64,000 bases of DNA from Pyrus communis. Its lineage: Eukaryota > Streptophyta > Magnoliopsida > Rosales > Rosaceae. The translations under genes and the position numbers were made by a program. The notes below the pieces were generated by a model. That model was given only the letters and a program-made list of their open reading frames with translations, was not told where the DNA came from and searched no databases. The stretch is from contig NC_084819.1 in assembly GCF_963583255.1 (NCBI RefSeq), positions 19,021,460-19,085,459 of the forward strand, in the 5' to 3' direction. Shown here piece after piece: positions 1 to 9,928 of this stretch. Each line of letters opens with the position of its first letter. The first letter of the stretch is position 1.

Positions 1-97
1 CACTACTCCATTCACCCAAATTGTGCACTTTTATAAGCTTGCAGTCATGATTTGTTTTGCATACAACCAACTAAAACACCATTTTCTTTAGCATTAC

Positions 98-721
98 CTT
101 ATGATATCGAATCGGTCCTTCCCGAAATTAAGACATGCTGTGTGGACAGCCTTGAAATCCTTGAAATCAATACCTCGGGCATCTTCCTCCGCTGGAAAAA
201 CAGCTTCAGAGGGATCAAAGCCGATATCTTGGACCACTCTGTCCTCGTCCACGCTCCTGTGATCAAAGTAGTTCTGCTGCACCAGCCTCTCCATCAGTTC
301 AATCCACTCCGGCCACGGGTGCACCACCTCCACCTCCTGCTTAGCCACCACCGGCTTCTCTACCCTCTCCCACCCGGTCAAAACCGATACAGAATCGACC
401 AAATGAGCATCATATCCACTCTGATTGCCAACTCCCATCCCTAATTCCGGGTCAATTTGGGGCTTTTTCGATTCACGCCAAGGTATGATTTTCTGGAGGG
501 TATGATCCTTCTCGGAGCGTTCTTTCTCGATGGCGTCGATTTGGTCGAAGACGAAGCTCAGGCGAGCGGAGAGGGAGGAGGGTTTTGGGTCCGCGGAGGA
601 GATTGGGGTTGGGGAGGTGGAGAAGGGTTTAAGGAGAGAGAGGAGAACCGGAGTGGGTTTTGGGTTTTGGGAACAGCGAGATAGGCGTTTGAGGAGGAAC
701 AGGGAGTATGGAGTCTGCCAT
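98..721 (-). CDS. 5' exon of a probable organelle RanBP2-type zinc-finger (VAR3/OZ-like) gene, partial
   Basis: The minus-strand frame is open from 750 down to a splice donor at 97-96 (AAG|gtaatg), so the gene continues beyond the left edge. Features seen are an Arg/Leu/Ser-rich start (LFLLKRLSR) like an organelle presequence, then a segment with EVVHPWPEWIELMERLVQQN and, near the donor, LNFGKDRFDIIR. From memory these resemble the N-terminal region of plant VAR3/OZ-type zinc-finger proteins, which act in plastid or mitochondrial RNA processing. The zinc fingers themselves would lie outside the window. The odd point is the start: the only upstream ATG (719-721) is in a different frame and meets a stop after about 30 codons, while the conserved frame has no ATG until 438. 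This suggests a 1-base indel near the start (real or a sequence error), or use of the internal ATG. Family assignment is moderate; intactness is uncertain. Confidence 0.5.
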
Positions 722-724
722 TCT

Positions 725-749
725 GAGAGAGAGAGAGAGAGAAAGAGAG
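725..749. repeat. GA/CT microsatellite in the 5' leader of the zinc-finger gene
   Basis: A short GA-rich tract lies directly upstream of the minus-strand ATG at 719-721. CT-rich leaders are common in plant 5' UTRs. It runs into the conserved frame without giving an ATG. Confidence 0.6.
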
Positions 750-981
750 CTCAAATCCTTAAACCCTCCATGGATGACGAGAGGGAGGGAGGGCAAGGAG
801 AGGATGGAAGGTAAGCTTAAACCCTACAATGGGCTGTATTTTTGGACAACCTACAGTGGGCTTTTTTTGGAATAATAAAATTACTGATTTGGGCTTGATT
901 TGTAATTAAGGTTAAAACTTGTATTTCGAGATTTGACGAGACGTTCAAAATATTAAATTTTTTAAATAAATTACATAAAAC

Positions 982-1987
982 TACCTCAACTATTGGTGTC
1001 ACGACACTTTCATACCTTATCTTTTAAAATTGACAATGTCATACTTCGTCTTTAAAATTTGGTCCAATGCTATACCTTTCGTTAGACTGGCCGTTAATTT
1101 GTTAGTTAAGTGCTGAAGTGGCTTGATCCAGACCCCACTTTCTATTAAAATAATTAAAAAAATATTAAAAAAATCATTTAATATTTTTTAAATATTAAAA
1201 TAATAAAGAAAAGTAAAAAAAAAAACAAAACAAAACCTTTCATCCCTTTCCCCCTCCCTCCCTCCCTCCCCATCTACCTGCTGCAACCTAGAAAAAAGAA
1301 GAGAAAAAAAAAAAAAAAAACAAAACAAAACTTCATCCCTTCCCCCCCCCCCGGCCCGCATCCTTCTCTCTTCTCCCCCATCCCCCCCCCCCACACCCGA
1401 GCCCCTACCTGCAACCCAAAAAAAAAAAAAAAAAAATCCTAGTTCGTCTTCCTTTTGCATCCACCCTTCGCACCCACCCCCTGCGGAATCGACTTGGCGA
1501 ACGGGATCTAGGGTTTTTTTTTTCTTCTTCTTCTTCTTCTTCCTCCTCCTTCTTCTTTTTTCTGGGTTGCAGGGGGTTGGATTTGTTTTTGTGTGTGTGT
1601 GTGTGTGGGGGGGGGGGGGTGGGGTTGGGGGCTGATGGGTTTTCAAATTTTTTTTTTTGGTTGAAGATTAAGTAGGGAAGAAGACGAAGATGGGGAGAGA
1701 GAGAAGGGGGGAGGTGGGGTGGAAGGGACGAAAGGTTTTGTTTTTTGTTTTTTGTTTTTGAACTTTTCTTTATTATTTTAATATCTAAAAAATATTAAAT
1801 GATTTTTTTTTTTTGATAATTTTTTAATAGAAAGTGGGGTCTGGATTAAGCCACGTTAGCTTTTAACTGAAAAATTAACGCCAAGTAACGGAAGGTATAA
1901 CATGACACAAATTCGTAAGATGAGGTATGACATTGTCAATTTTAAAAGATGAGGTATGAAAGTGTCGTGACACCAATAGTTAAGGTA
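982..1987. mobile_element. Foldback/MITE-like element with inverted repeats of about 240 bp
   Basis: The left arm starts TACCTCAACTATTGGTGTCA. The reverse complement of the right end starts TACCTTAACTATTGGTGTCA, and the match continues with substitutions for roughly 240 bp on each side. No transposase is present. The centre is low-complexity pyrimidine/purine sequence. I could not find a clean target-site duplication, so the superfamily is left open; long arms would suit a Mutator-like or foldback element. Confidence 0.75.
1210..1760. repeat. Low-complexity centre of the foldback element
   Basis: Poly-A, poly-C, CCCT, TTC and GT runs alternate across this stretch. The reading frame seen here on the minus strand is only translated simple sequence and is not a gene. 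Confidence 0.8.
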
Positions 1988-2056
1988 ATTTTTTGTCTTT
2001 TACCCAAACTATTAAAATAGTGCACTTGGATTTGTCTTCAATACTTTGCACCTAGT

Positions 2057-2706
2057 GTTCTAAAAATCGGCCTAGACGCCGTCTAGGCGCTAAGCGGTGA
2101 AGGCCCACTCCGATTTTTGGAAAATCGTTTCAAAAAATCAATCTGGAGCTAGTCGGTCCTAGGCGGCTCCTAGGAGGAGGGCTAGGAGGCACCTAGGCCA
2201 TTTTTTTAAATATTTATTTATTTATTTTTTATTAATTGTGTACTTTTTTCTTTTTTGGTTTCATGGTGGTATACTTATGGAAATGATGTACCTAATTTGT
2301 AAATGATGGATTTACTACAAGTTCATCCAATAGTGAAACAAATTGGAGCACTTTTGAGGGGATACATACAAGGAAAAGGAATAAACTAGTTGCAACAAGG
2401 TTAAATAATTTAGTCTATGTCCAATTCAATGCAAGGATTATAAACAAGAAGAATTTAGTCTATCATCAAAATCCTCCTCATTATGATTATATGCTTACTG
2501 TTTTTTAAATATTGAACTTTTTGGATGTATATAATTTGTGTATTCTTCTACTTCTATTTTTGCATTTTATCATTCTTTTATTATTCATACAAGTATATTT
2601 TTTTTTGGTGTAAATATGCACTTATTTACAAGATATATAATAAATTTATATAAATCTGCTTAGGCCCCTACCCGCCGCCCGACTAGCGCCTAACGATTTT
2701 TAGAAC
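2057..2706. mobile_element. Non-autonomous element with 13-bp terminal inverted repeats
   Basis: The element begins GTTCTAAAAATCG at 2057 and ends with its exact reverse complement at 2694-2706. GC-rich CCTAGGCG-type palindromic motifs lie just inside both ends, and the middle is AT-rich. No coding capacity is seen. The superfamily is not determined. Confidence 0.65.
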
Positions 2707-3669
2707 CTTGTTCGAACCTGGTGTTTGATTAGCGGTAGCTAAAGTTTAATATCCCGGGATAAGATTGGGATATTATTAAAATTAATATTTGATTAGATAT
2801 TTGATTATAGTCATTTCACTAGATATTCACGTTCGTAAATAGGCAAAAGATAAATAGAATGAATGAGATATAGCAAAACACGCGAAGACAGAGTAGAGTG
2901 GAGGTGGAGGAAAGTGTTTTCACGTGTTCAAAAAGGTTTTCGTCGAAAGAAAGTAAAATTCAGAAATTGTTTTATGATTAATTCTATTGATTTCAGTTAT
3001 ATTAAGTGATTTTCATACATCATTTTTACCTTTTCACATAACTCTCTTTCTTTTTAGTCATTGAACTGAATAAGTTGAACAAAATAACGATAATTAAACA
3101 AAAGTGTATAAAAAATGTGTATGTTTATCATTTAACTTTTCGTCCAATAACAAACCCCAAAGACAAGCATTGCCAAGTGCTTATGGTAATAATTGTATAT
3201 TACCCCGGATATGCAATGGATCACAAGGATCGTTTTATAATTGAAACTTAAACATCCAAGACGAGTTAAATGACTTAGAATTTCCTTAATTTTTTCATTC
3301 ACAGATTCTTTCCAGCAGACAAACCCTAGCATGTAGCAAGCAAAAGAAAGATAGCAAATGAATTCTGTGATGATTCGTGCATGCATGCGTCCAAAATCCG
3401 ACGCATGAAACTAACTGCGTTGCCTTGCTCCAAAGATTTGTATGTAAAACAAGAAGAAATTTTTTATTATCCCGGGAACATGCCTGTTGTATTAAGTATT
3501 ACAATACAAGTAATTAGATACTTAAAAATAAAATTCAACTACTTATATTCTGACACTTAATATACTGAACCGTATTTCTACTGTATTTAAAATTTCTTGA
3601 AAACAAAAAAGGTTGCCGTACGTAGGCCCTGGAGTCATGCACGTGTCAAGCCATGCAGTCCTCCAAGTC
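2707..3669. other. AT-rich intergenic sequence, no gene recognised
   Basis: I see no conserved reading frame, RNA gene or clear repeat here. Two CCCGGG-containing motifs occur (around 2753 and 3471), but the sequences beside them do not pair. Confidence 0.5.
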
Positions 3670-4775
3670 GGAATTAGATCCTCTCCGGATCTTCTCATTG
3701 GGGATCCGGGGGATCAATGAATAATAACCGTTCATCAAAGATCGTGCGGCCAATTGAATATTTTTTGGTCCTCGTGGTGAGAGGGTAATTGGAAGATAGC
3801 CCCCGTGGTGAAAAAATTCGGATTTAAACCCTCATGGTGAACTCCGTTAGGATTTAAGCCCAAAATTAACATTTATGTGAACTCTCCATTAACCCAAAAT
3901 TAACAATCCCACTCTTCCCCCAAAGATTTCATTGGATTTTAAAACCACGAAGTTTGCTGTGTTCAATCTCAATGTGTCCTGCATTTTTCTCCTTGTTTCG
4001 TATTTGAATAGCTGCAACCTCAATCTTTGGATCAGAAAAGCAAAAGAAGAAAGAAAAATTGTGTGAGCGTTGAGATAGAAAGTGCTATCAAAGCAGCAAT
4101 ATTCTTACCATCAAACAAATGGCACCAAAAAAATCCAAATCCATCTCCCATCCAAAAGAGAAACCCATTTTCATGTTTCTTCAATTTCCATAGACGCATC
4201 CATAGAAACCCATTTCCCTGTAAATGAATACCACTACGTATTTTGGATTTTTGTCGCCATTTTCTCCTCCAATTGTTTATAATTGTAATATTCATTTTCA
4301 TTTTGCTTTTTGCGAGCAGAAAATCACAATCCTTTTGTAATCTAACAATTGAAGGATCTTCTTTGAAATCATTTTTTCTCAAATGAGCATATTTAGGGAA
4401 TTCACTGATTAATGAACAAAAGATCTTTAAATGGAATCGAAGCATGGATCAACGAATTCATAGTCTTGGATGAATGAGTTTTTTTCTCTTTTGGTTATGA
4501 AGGTTGAATGGGTTAACAGATAGATGAGGAAAATGTTAATTTTGAGCTTAAATCCTAACGAAATTCACCACGAGGGCTATCTTCCGATTACCCTCTCACT
4601 ACGGGAACCATTAATCCAATTTAACCTTTTTTATATTTTCAAAAGTAAAACAATCTTGTTTTACGTGAAAAATATAAAAAAGAAAAAAATTGTAGCTGCA
4701 CGATCTTTAATGAACGTTTATTATTCATTAATTCCTGGGATCCCTAATGAGCGGATCCGGAGAGGATCTAATTCC
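3670..4775. mobile_element. MITE with GGAATTAGATCCTCTCCGG ends, carrying a nested second MITE
   Basis: The left end GGAATTAGATCCTCTCCGG is matched by its reverse complement ending at 4775. The arms stay similar for about 100 bp (for example CAATGAATAATAA against TTATTATTCATT). The similarity stops where a second inverted-repeat element begins at 3767. No coding capacity is seen. Confidence 0.75.
3767..4609. mobile_element. Inner MITE nested in the 3670-4775 element
   Basis: The left arm reads GGTCCTCGTGGTGAGAGGG. The reverse complement of the right end reads GGTTCCCGTAGTGAGAGGG. Both continue through GGAAGATAGCC and GTTAGGATTTAAGC at matching distances, giving arms of about 100 bp. Its position between the two arms of the outer element shows that it inserted later. 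Confidence 0.65.
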
Positions 4776-4779
4776 CTAA

Positions 4780-5082
4780 GGTATCGTTTGGTATGCAGAC
4801 GGGACGGAACGGAACGGAATGGGATGGGATAGGACGGAACGGAACGAAGCGGGAGCAAAGATGCCCTCGGATGGAAACAAGGAGGAAGAAGGAGACGGAG
4901 ATGTTATAATTTTGTGTTCCACGGATGTGGAACGAGTCGTTCTAGGGGGTGAGGTGGAACGAAAATTCACCCAAAACTCGTTCCGTGGAACAGCTCGTTC
5001 CACCCTTTTTAGGCGCACCAAACGTGGGACGAAACGCTTTGTCCCACTCTGTTCCGTCCCATCCCACGTACCAAACGGTACC
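4780..5082. mobile_element. Tourist-like (PIF/Harbinger) MITE, 303 bp, TSD TAA
   Basis: The ends are GGTATCGTTTGGTA (left) and, reverse-complemented, GGTACCGTTTGGTA (right). TAA flanks both sides (4777-4779 and 5083-5085). A 3-bp TAA/TTA target duplication with GG-starting inverted repeats is the signature of Tourist elements. The interior is rich in GGAACG motifs and non-coding. Confidence 0.85.
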
Positions 5083-5485
5083 TAAGTCTTCCTTGCTGCT
5101 GGGACCTTTGGATGCATTGGCCAGTGCGACACTGATACACGTTGGACTGGTCACGTCCATTGTTAATTCATACAATGTCAATTTTGCATGGGTATTTTTC
5201 GCATAATATCTGTCCCATGCAACAAGCCCCTCCCCCTCTTATTAATAACCACCCAAGAAGCTTTCTTACGACTAATGCGCCAAGTTGATGACATTATTCG
5301 TTTATTATGCGCTAAGTTGATGGCAATATTCTTTGAATAAACGAACTTAGAAAGTGATTCACCTGTCTAAAAAAACGCTTAATAGACATGTTAACGACAT
5401 CACACATTAAATAAACATTAGTCATGTATTTAAAAAGTGATTCACTTGTCTAACTTATAGCATAGTAAATTAGTGACAAGGGAAC

Positions 5486-5523
<38 letters not shown>

Positions 5524-6051
5524 TTTTGGTTTTTTCTAAAAGATATTTGAAGTATACCAAATTTGGCTTATGATTTGATTGTGAAACACTGTAATTTTAC
5601 TAATGCTAGACTAGAAGCAAACTAATTTTTCCACCATGAATCCATCCATGATCCACGAAGAACTGTTAGGCATTGGATTGCCATGTACGTGCCGCATATT
5701 TACTTGGAATAATGACTACAGCTTTCTGCAACACACCCACCACCCTGTTGGCAATTTAAATTTTAAGAGTGGAGATGCTATATATATTTTCCATAACAAC
5801 CTCTTCGAAATCATCAAACAGCAAAGACCCATCCACTATTGAATTAAGATCTGGGACAGTTTGAATTAGACCTATTAGAAAATGGATGAGTGCAAGTGAC
5901 GAACGGAACAAAGAATTCAGTCACTTATATTTGTTTTGAAAATAAGTCACAAACGTATGCAATATTCTATAATTCACTGTCACGAACACGAAGTGATGAA
6001 GTGAAAATGACACTATGGAATATGGATGATGTTGCTCTCGAGGATTGGAAA
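5083..6051. other. Intergenic sequence, no gene recognised
   Basis: Apart from a CT microsatellite at 5488-5521, I see no conserved frame, RNA gene or paired repeat. Confidence 0.5.
5488..5521. repeat. (CT)n microsatellite
   Basis: An uninterrupted CT dinucleotide run of about 17 units. Confidence 0.95.
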
Positions 6052-6205
6052 AAAGGATGTGCTATCTACACACCTTATTTTACTTCTCACACACCCCTTG
6101 ATAATTTATGTCCATTGATCTTTTTCAATTCATCTGATCCGACGGCCAAAAATTAAAAAAAAGTGTGTGAGAAGTAAAATGAAGTGTGTGAATATCACAT
6201 CCTTT
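6052..6205. mobile_element. Short hairpin MITE, about 154 bp
   Basis: AAAGGATGTG at the left is matched by CACATCCTTT at the right end. The arms continue through the complementary pair TTTTACTTCTCACACA and TGTGTGAGAAGTAAAA. The whole element folds as one stem-loop and has no coding capacity. Confidence 0.7.
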
Positions 6206-6340
6206 GAAAAAACTGAGGCGCATGCAGGAGGACCGTATTCGATTTCTTGCTTTTGATTGAGTTGCCTCAGGTCTTAATAATTATTATTTCTTTTCTCTAA
6301 GCATGTATAAAATCATTACAGTAATAAATTGAAAATCTAA

Positions 6341-6580
6341 CCACGAGCTGGTGATCCAGTGGTAAAGAGCGGATTGCGAGGTTTTATTCAAATTAAAAAC
6401 TGGAGGTTTTGGGTTTGAAACCCGCTATTAGTGTGGAAGCCAGACTTGTGGCCAGTGAAGGCTGAAATGCCTCCATGAATCTTCCTGCTTTTGGAATAAG
6501 TAGATAATCGTGATTTGCCACTAATTGTCATCATTAAAAAAAAAAAAATAATAATAAAAATAATAATAAAAAAAATAAAT
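6341..6580 (+). mobile_element. tRNA-derived SINE with A and B boxes, A-rich tail and target-site duplication
   Basis: The head CTGGTGATCCAGTGGTAAAG resembles a pol III A box, and GGGTTTGAAACCCG about 60 bp further resembles a B box. The element ends in an A/TAA-rich tail (about 6535-6575). It is flanked by AATAAATTGAAAATCTAA (6323-6340) and AATAAATCGAAAATCTAA (6574-6591), an 18-bp target-site duplication with one mismatch. This is the expected structure of a plant SINE mobilised by LINE machinery. Confidence 0.8.
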
Positions 6581-6648
6581 CGAAAATCTAATTTAAAATT
6601 CCCAGGCCATTCCTTTTGTAATGATTTTGTTGCGGGTAAGATGGGTTT

Positions 6649-6764
6649 AGGGTTTATTATTAGCACGAAAAATATGCATACATCTGTACCATAAACTCTA
6701 AACTCTAGGGTTTATTATTAGCACGAAAAATATGCATACATATGTACCATAAACTCTAAACTCT
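6649..6764. repeat. Tandem duplication of a 58-bp unit
   Basis: The unit beginning AGGGTTTATTATTAGCACG occurs at 6649-6706 and again at 6707-6764 with one visible base difference, indicating a recent local duplication. Confidence 0.9.
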
Positions 6765-8575
6765 AAACCTTGCCCGCAAAGTGAGCATTTTGGTTTATTT
6801 GAATTTTTCATTGAATCTTTCCATCTAGGCGCGGCTTTGTCTATTTTTTGATCGTCTCATTAGACTTTCGTTCACAATATTGTTTCGTTAAATTTATGTT
6901 AATCTAATCCTTATTGAAACGACATTATACTTATTATTATATCATTTAAAACGATATTGTGCATTTGCAATTATCACACAACCTAAGGCTCCTCGTAACT
7001 CAGATAGAGCTTAGCCATGATCTCATGATCTATAAGTGATTCCATACTATAATATTAGAAAAATGATTTTTCCACACCATTTTTAACCTATGCATCATAA
7101 TTTAATTTTAGCAAGTTAATTTTGATTTATTCAATTTAATTACTACGTAAAGAAAAGTGTGTGAAAAGTTGGAATACGTGTGCGTGTCAAAGTCCCTCAC
7201 CCACTGTTATTCCTAGCAGTAACCAAAGAGGCAAGTTACTGGCATATTTTTTTACCTCTGCGTATATTGATGATACCTAGGTAATCAGAGTGCATATCTT
7301 GACCGTCCAATAAGATTAGTATAAAGTTGTTCAAATCCAATGGTTGGGATGATGATATGCATGCACACGAGTACTGATGTAGAACTGTTCCTGGCATTAA
7401 CTGTTTGGTTCATTGGTTGTCTTTTGCCTTCAGCCGAATAAGTTCTCTGCGTCTTGGCTCTAGGCATGCATCAAATCTTTGCAGTACGGTTACGATCTCC
7501 TCCAAAGATTTCATGCAAGTAAAGAAAGCTTTACTGTTCTTCGTGTACCAAGAGAGAAAGAAAGTATTTGATAGCTCTATTTTTATTTATTTTTCATTGA
7601 CATGACCGATGGAATGGTCACTCATAAATAAAGATTGCTCGTACGTTCACGAAAATGGGAAGTTCGCGAGAAATCTAACCTACGATGATGTAAAGGAGAA
7701 TGATTCTTTCCTCTTTAAATTTCGCATTCCTTTCGGCTCTTATTTGAATGGTATTTTGGCTTCTATATAGAAGTAGAAAGACGAAAATGAGAAAGGAGAA
7801 GAGAGGAGGAAAAAGGATTTGAGGAGAAAAAAATCTTATTCCGGGTTTAAAACCAATCTATGAATATATGATTCCTACATATAACTATTAATTGTTGGAC
7901 TAGAATCCTTAAATGACAAGGATTAGCTTTATTATTATTATATTTTAATTACATTAGGATTATTTCCACATCAGAGGGTTATTAAATCCTATATATATGG
8001 TAATCTTTACCCACAATTAGTAACGAGTTAATAATCTACACTAATCATGTTTTCCATAAAGCTCGTCATCTGTACGGTGTCCTATTAACCCGTTTTCTAT
8101 GAATCTGGTCTTATATACACACATCGATGTTACAATGATCTTATACCTATTAATTTTTTTTTTAATTTTATTTTTTATGATTTATAAGTATTTGTAAGTA
8201 TGTAGTCAATACTTATACATGTTAAGCTTAAAAATTCACTCTACATGACGGGACTTGTTGAGAGTTAAAAAACTCCTCAAGTTAAGACTTAAGAGGTAGG
8301 TTGAAAGTATGAAAATTTGCCACATAAGGAGACATGTTAAGAATATGTATCTTACGTCGAAAAAATCGTATATATACTTATAAATAATTAGAATACTCTT
8401 CCATATTACGTACTAACTAATTTACGATGGGACCTCACTTTCTTAGCATTAATCTGACTTAGATGCGTACAACGTGTGTCCTTGCTCTACTACGTGTCCT
8501 CACTATGTTATAACTAATGTATCATAATTTAAATTTGCCCTACTTAATGATCCTCTACTTAAACATGTGCTCTAC
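6765..8575. other. Intergenic sequence upstream of MIR319, no gene recognised
   Basis: No conserved reading frame is seen. The last few hundred bases are the presumed MIR319 promoter region. Confidence 0.5.
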
Positions 8576-8583
8576 TATATAAG
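8576..8583 (+). promoter_or_regulatory. TATA box of MIR319
   Basis: TATATAAG lies 72 bp upstream of the predicted hairpin base. Plant MIR genes are pol II transcribed, so transcription would start near 8610. Assignment rests on motif and distance. Confidence 0.6.
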
Positions 8584-8647
8584 GAAGCAAGAAGGGGAAG
8601 GATTGAAGCAGCCCTTCACGGAAGGTAGAGCTAGATACTGATGGAGG

Positions 8648-8847
8648 ACGGAGCTCCTTTTAGTCCAATTCAGAGGGCTGAGGAGTGGCAAGAGCTGCCA
8701 TCTCATGCATTTGGCTACCCCCTTAACATATTATTTTTCCAACCCTAGCCCGCTGCACGAATGTTAAGGGTTTGGCCTGGTGCATGGCTTGGGAGCAACT
8801 CCTTCCGTTCGCTTTGCCCACCCATTGGACTGAAGGGAGCTCCCCAC
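8648..8847 (+). ncRNA. MIR319: MIR319 microRNA precursor hairpin
   Basis: The 3' arm at 8825-8844 is TTGGACTGAAGGGAGCTCCC, identical to the canonical plant miR319 as I know it. The 5' arm at 8650-8669 (GGAGCTCCTTTTAGTCCAAT) pairs along all 20 positions, with two G:U wobbles. The arms are about 155 nt apart, giving the long foldback typical of MIR159/319, with further partial pairing inward. miR319 guides cleavage of TCP transcription-factor mRNAs and so controls leaf growth and jasmonate timing. A TATA box lies just upstream. The nearest genes are the LOX cluster 7 kb to the right. The identity of the mature sequence is seen directly; expression is not. Confidence 0.93.
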
Positions 8848-9928
8848 CAGCGTCGGTTTCATCTCATCACATTTAATTTCATTAATTTCTTTTCTATGTC
8901 GTTTTATGTTGATTTTTGTTCATAGTCTAAAATTTCTATCTGTTGCTTTATCACCCGACGATTCATCTCACAAACGGCCGGAACTCATGTGCTTAAATCG
9001 TCATGCATCTTATCTACGAAAATTTTATGGTGGGATATCGAATTTTTAACCATTAGTTCTTCGTCATTATATCTTTAATCTGTTGTTAGTTTGATCCTTT
9101 CCTTTGTAATTGTATTTATAGTTGCAACTTGACTTGTGTGCGAATACGGGTGCTAGTAAGGAGAAATTGCCACATGAGTAGTTCCTTGGTTCAAACACTA
9201 ATGGCACGAACCTCAGCTTTCGATGATGTATGCGGTAGTTCAATCATCTATGCTCCTCGAGCATCGTTGTATAATTACACTCCCTTTATTTTCCTTTACT
9301 TACATTTTTGCTGTTTTTGTTATTCAAACGGTGCAGGTACCGATGGCATAGTGGATGCCGTGTATGCGAAGAGTTATTTGGTACGTTGTTGTAGGTTTCA
9401 CCTGTATTTTGTATTTACGGGATGGTAATATTATGGATTGTGTAAAGTATTTATGAATGCGGTTTCTTTGAATCTAGTGACCCTTTCTATTTACGAATGA
9501 GGAGAGGTGATTCGAACTTAACGAATGGAATGAACGCTCCCTTTTGCAGTTGAATCTATCGTTTTTTTCTTCTTGTTTATGAATGGGGAGAGGCGATTCA
9601 ATCTTTATACCTCCCCTAATATTGGAAAAGAAGTATTACTGGACTAACAACTATTTGGTAGAAATAAAATACTCTTAATCACGGGAATTACAAGCTCTTT
9701 GCAATCGAATCTCGAGCTCCATTGCACCGTATTTTACCAACCATGGTCGGCGATCATCTGAATTGCAGTTCAGTCGGGTGCGTAGTGTTTCAACCAAAAT
9801 ATACAAATGGACTCAACTAACAACTCAACGTTTTTGCATGAGTAGAACCTGGGGACAATTATCTGCGTATTAGTTTAAGTTAAGGAAATTAATTAGAACA
9901 ATCGTTGGATTTGGTTGGAGTACTTTAA
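8848..9928 (+). other. Downstream of the MIR319 hairpin, no gene recognised
   Basis: This stretch may hold the rest of the MIR319 primary transcript. I see no conserved protein frame and no transposon ends. Confidence 0.4.

Noticed and set aside
1188..1646. 152-residue minus-strand frame
   Set aside because: It translates poly-C, poly-A and TTC runs inside a foldback element; simple sequence, not a protein.
6985..7040. tRNA-like string (CTCGTAACTCAGATAGAGC)
   Set aside because: It could be a pol III A box, but there is no matching B box or cloverleaf; at best an old SINE trace.
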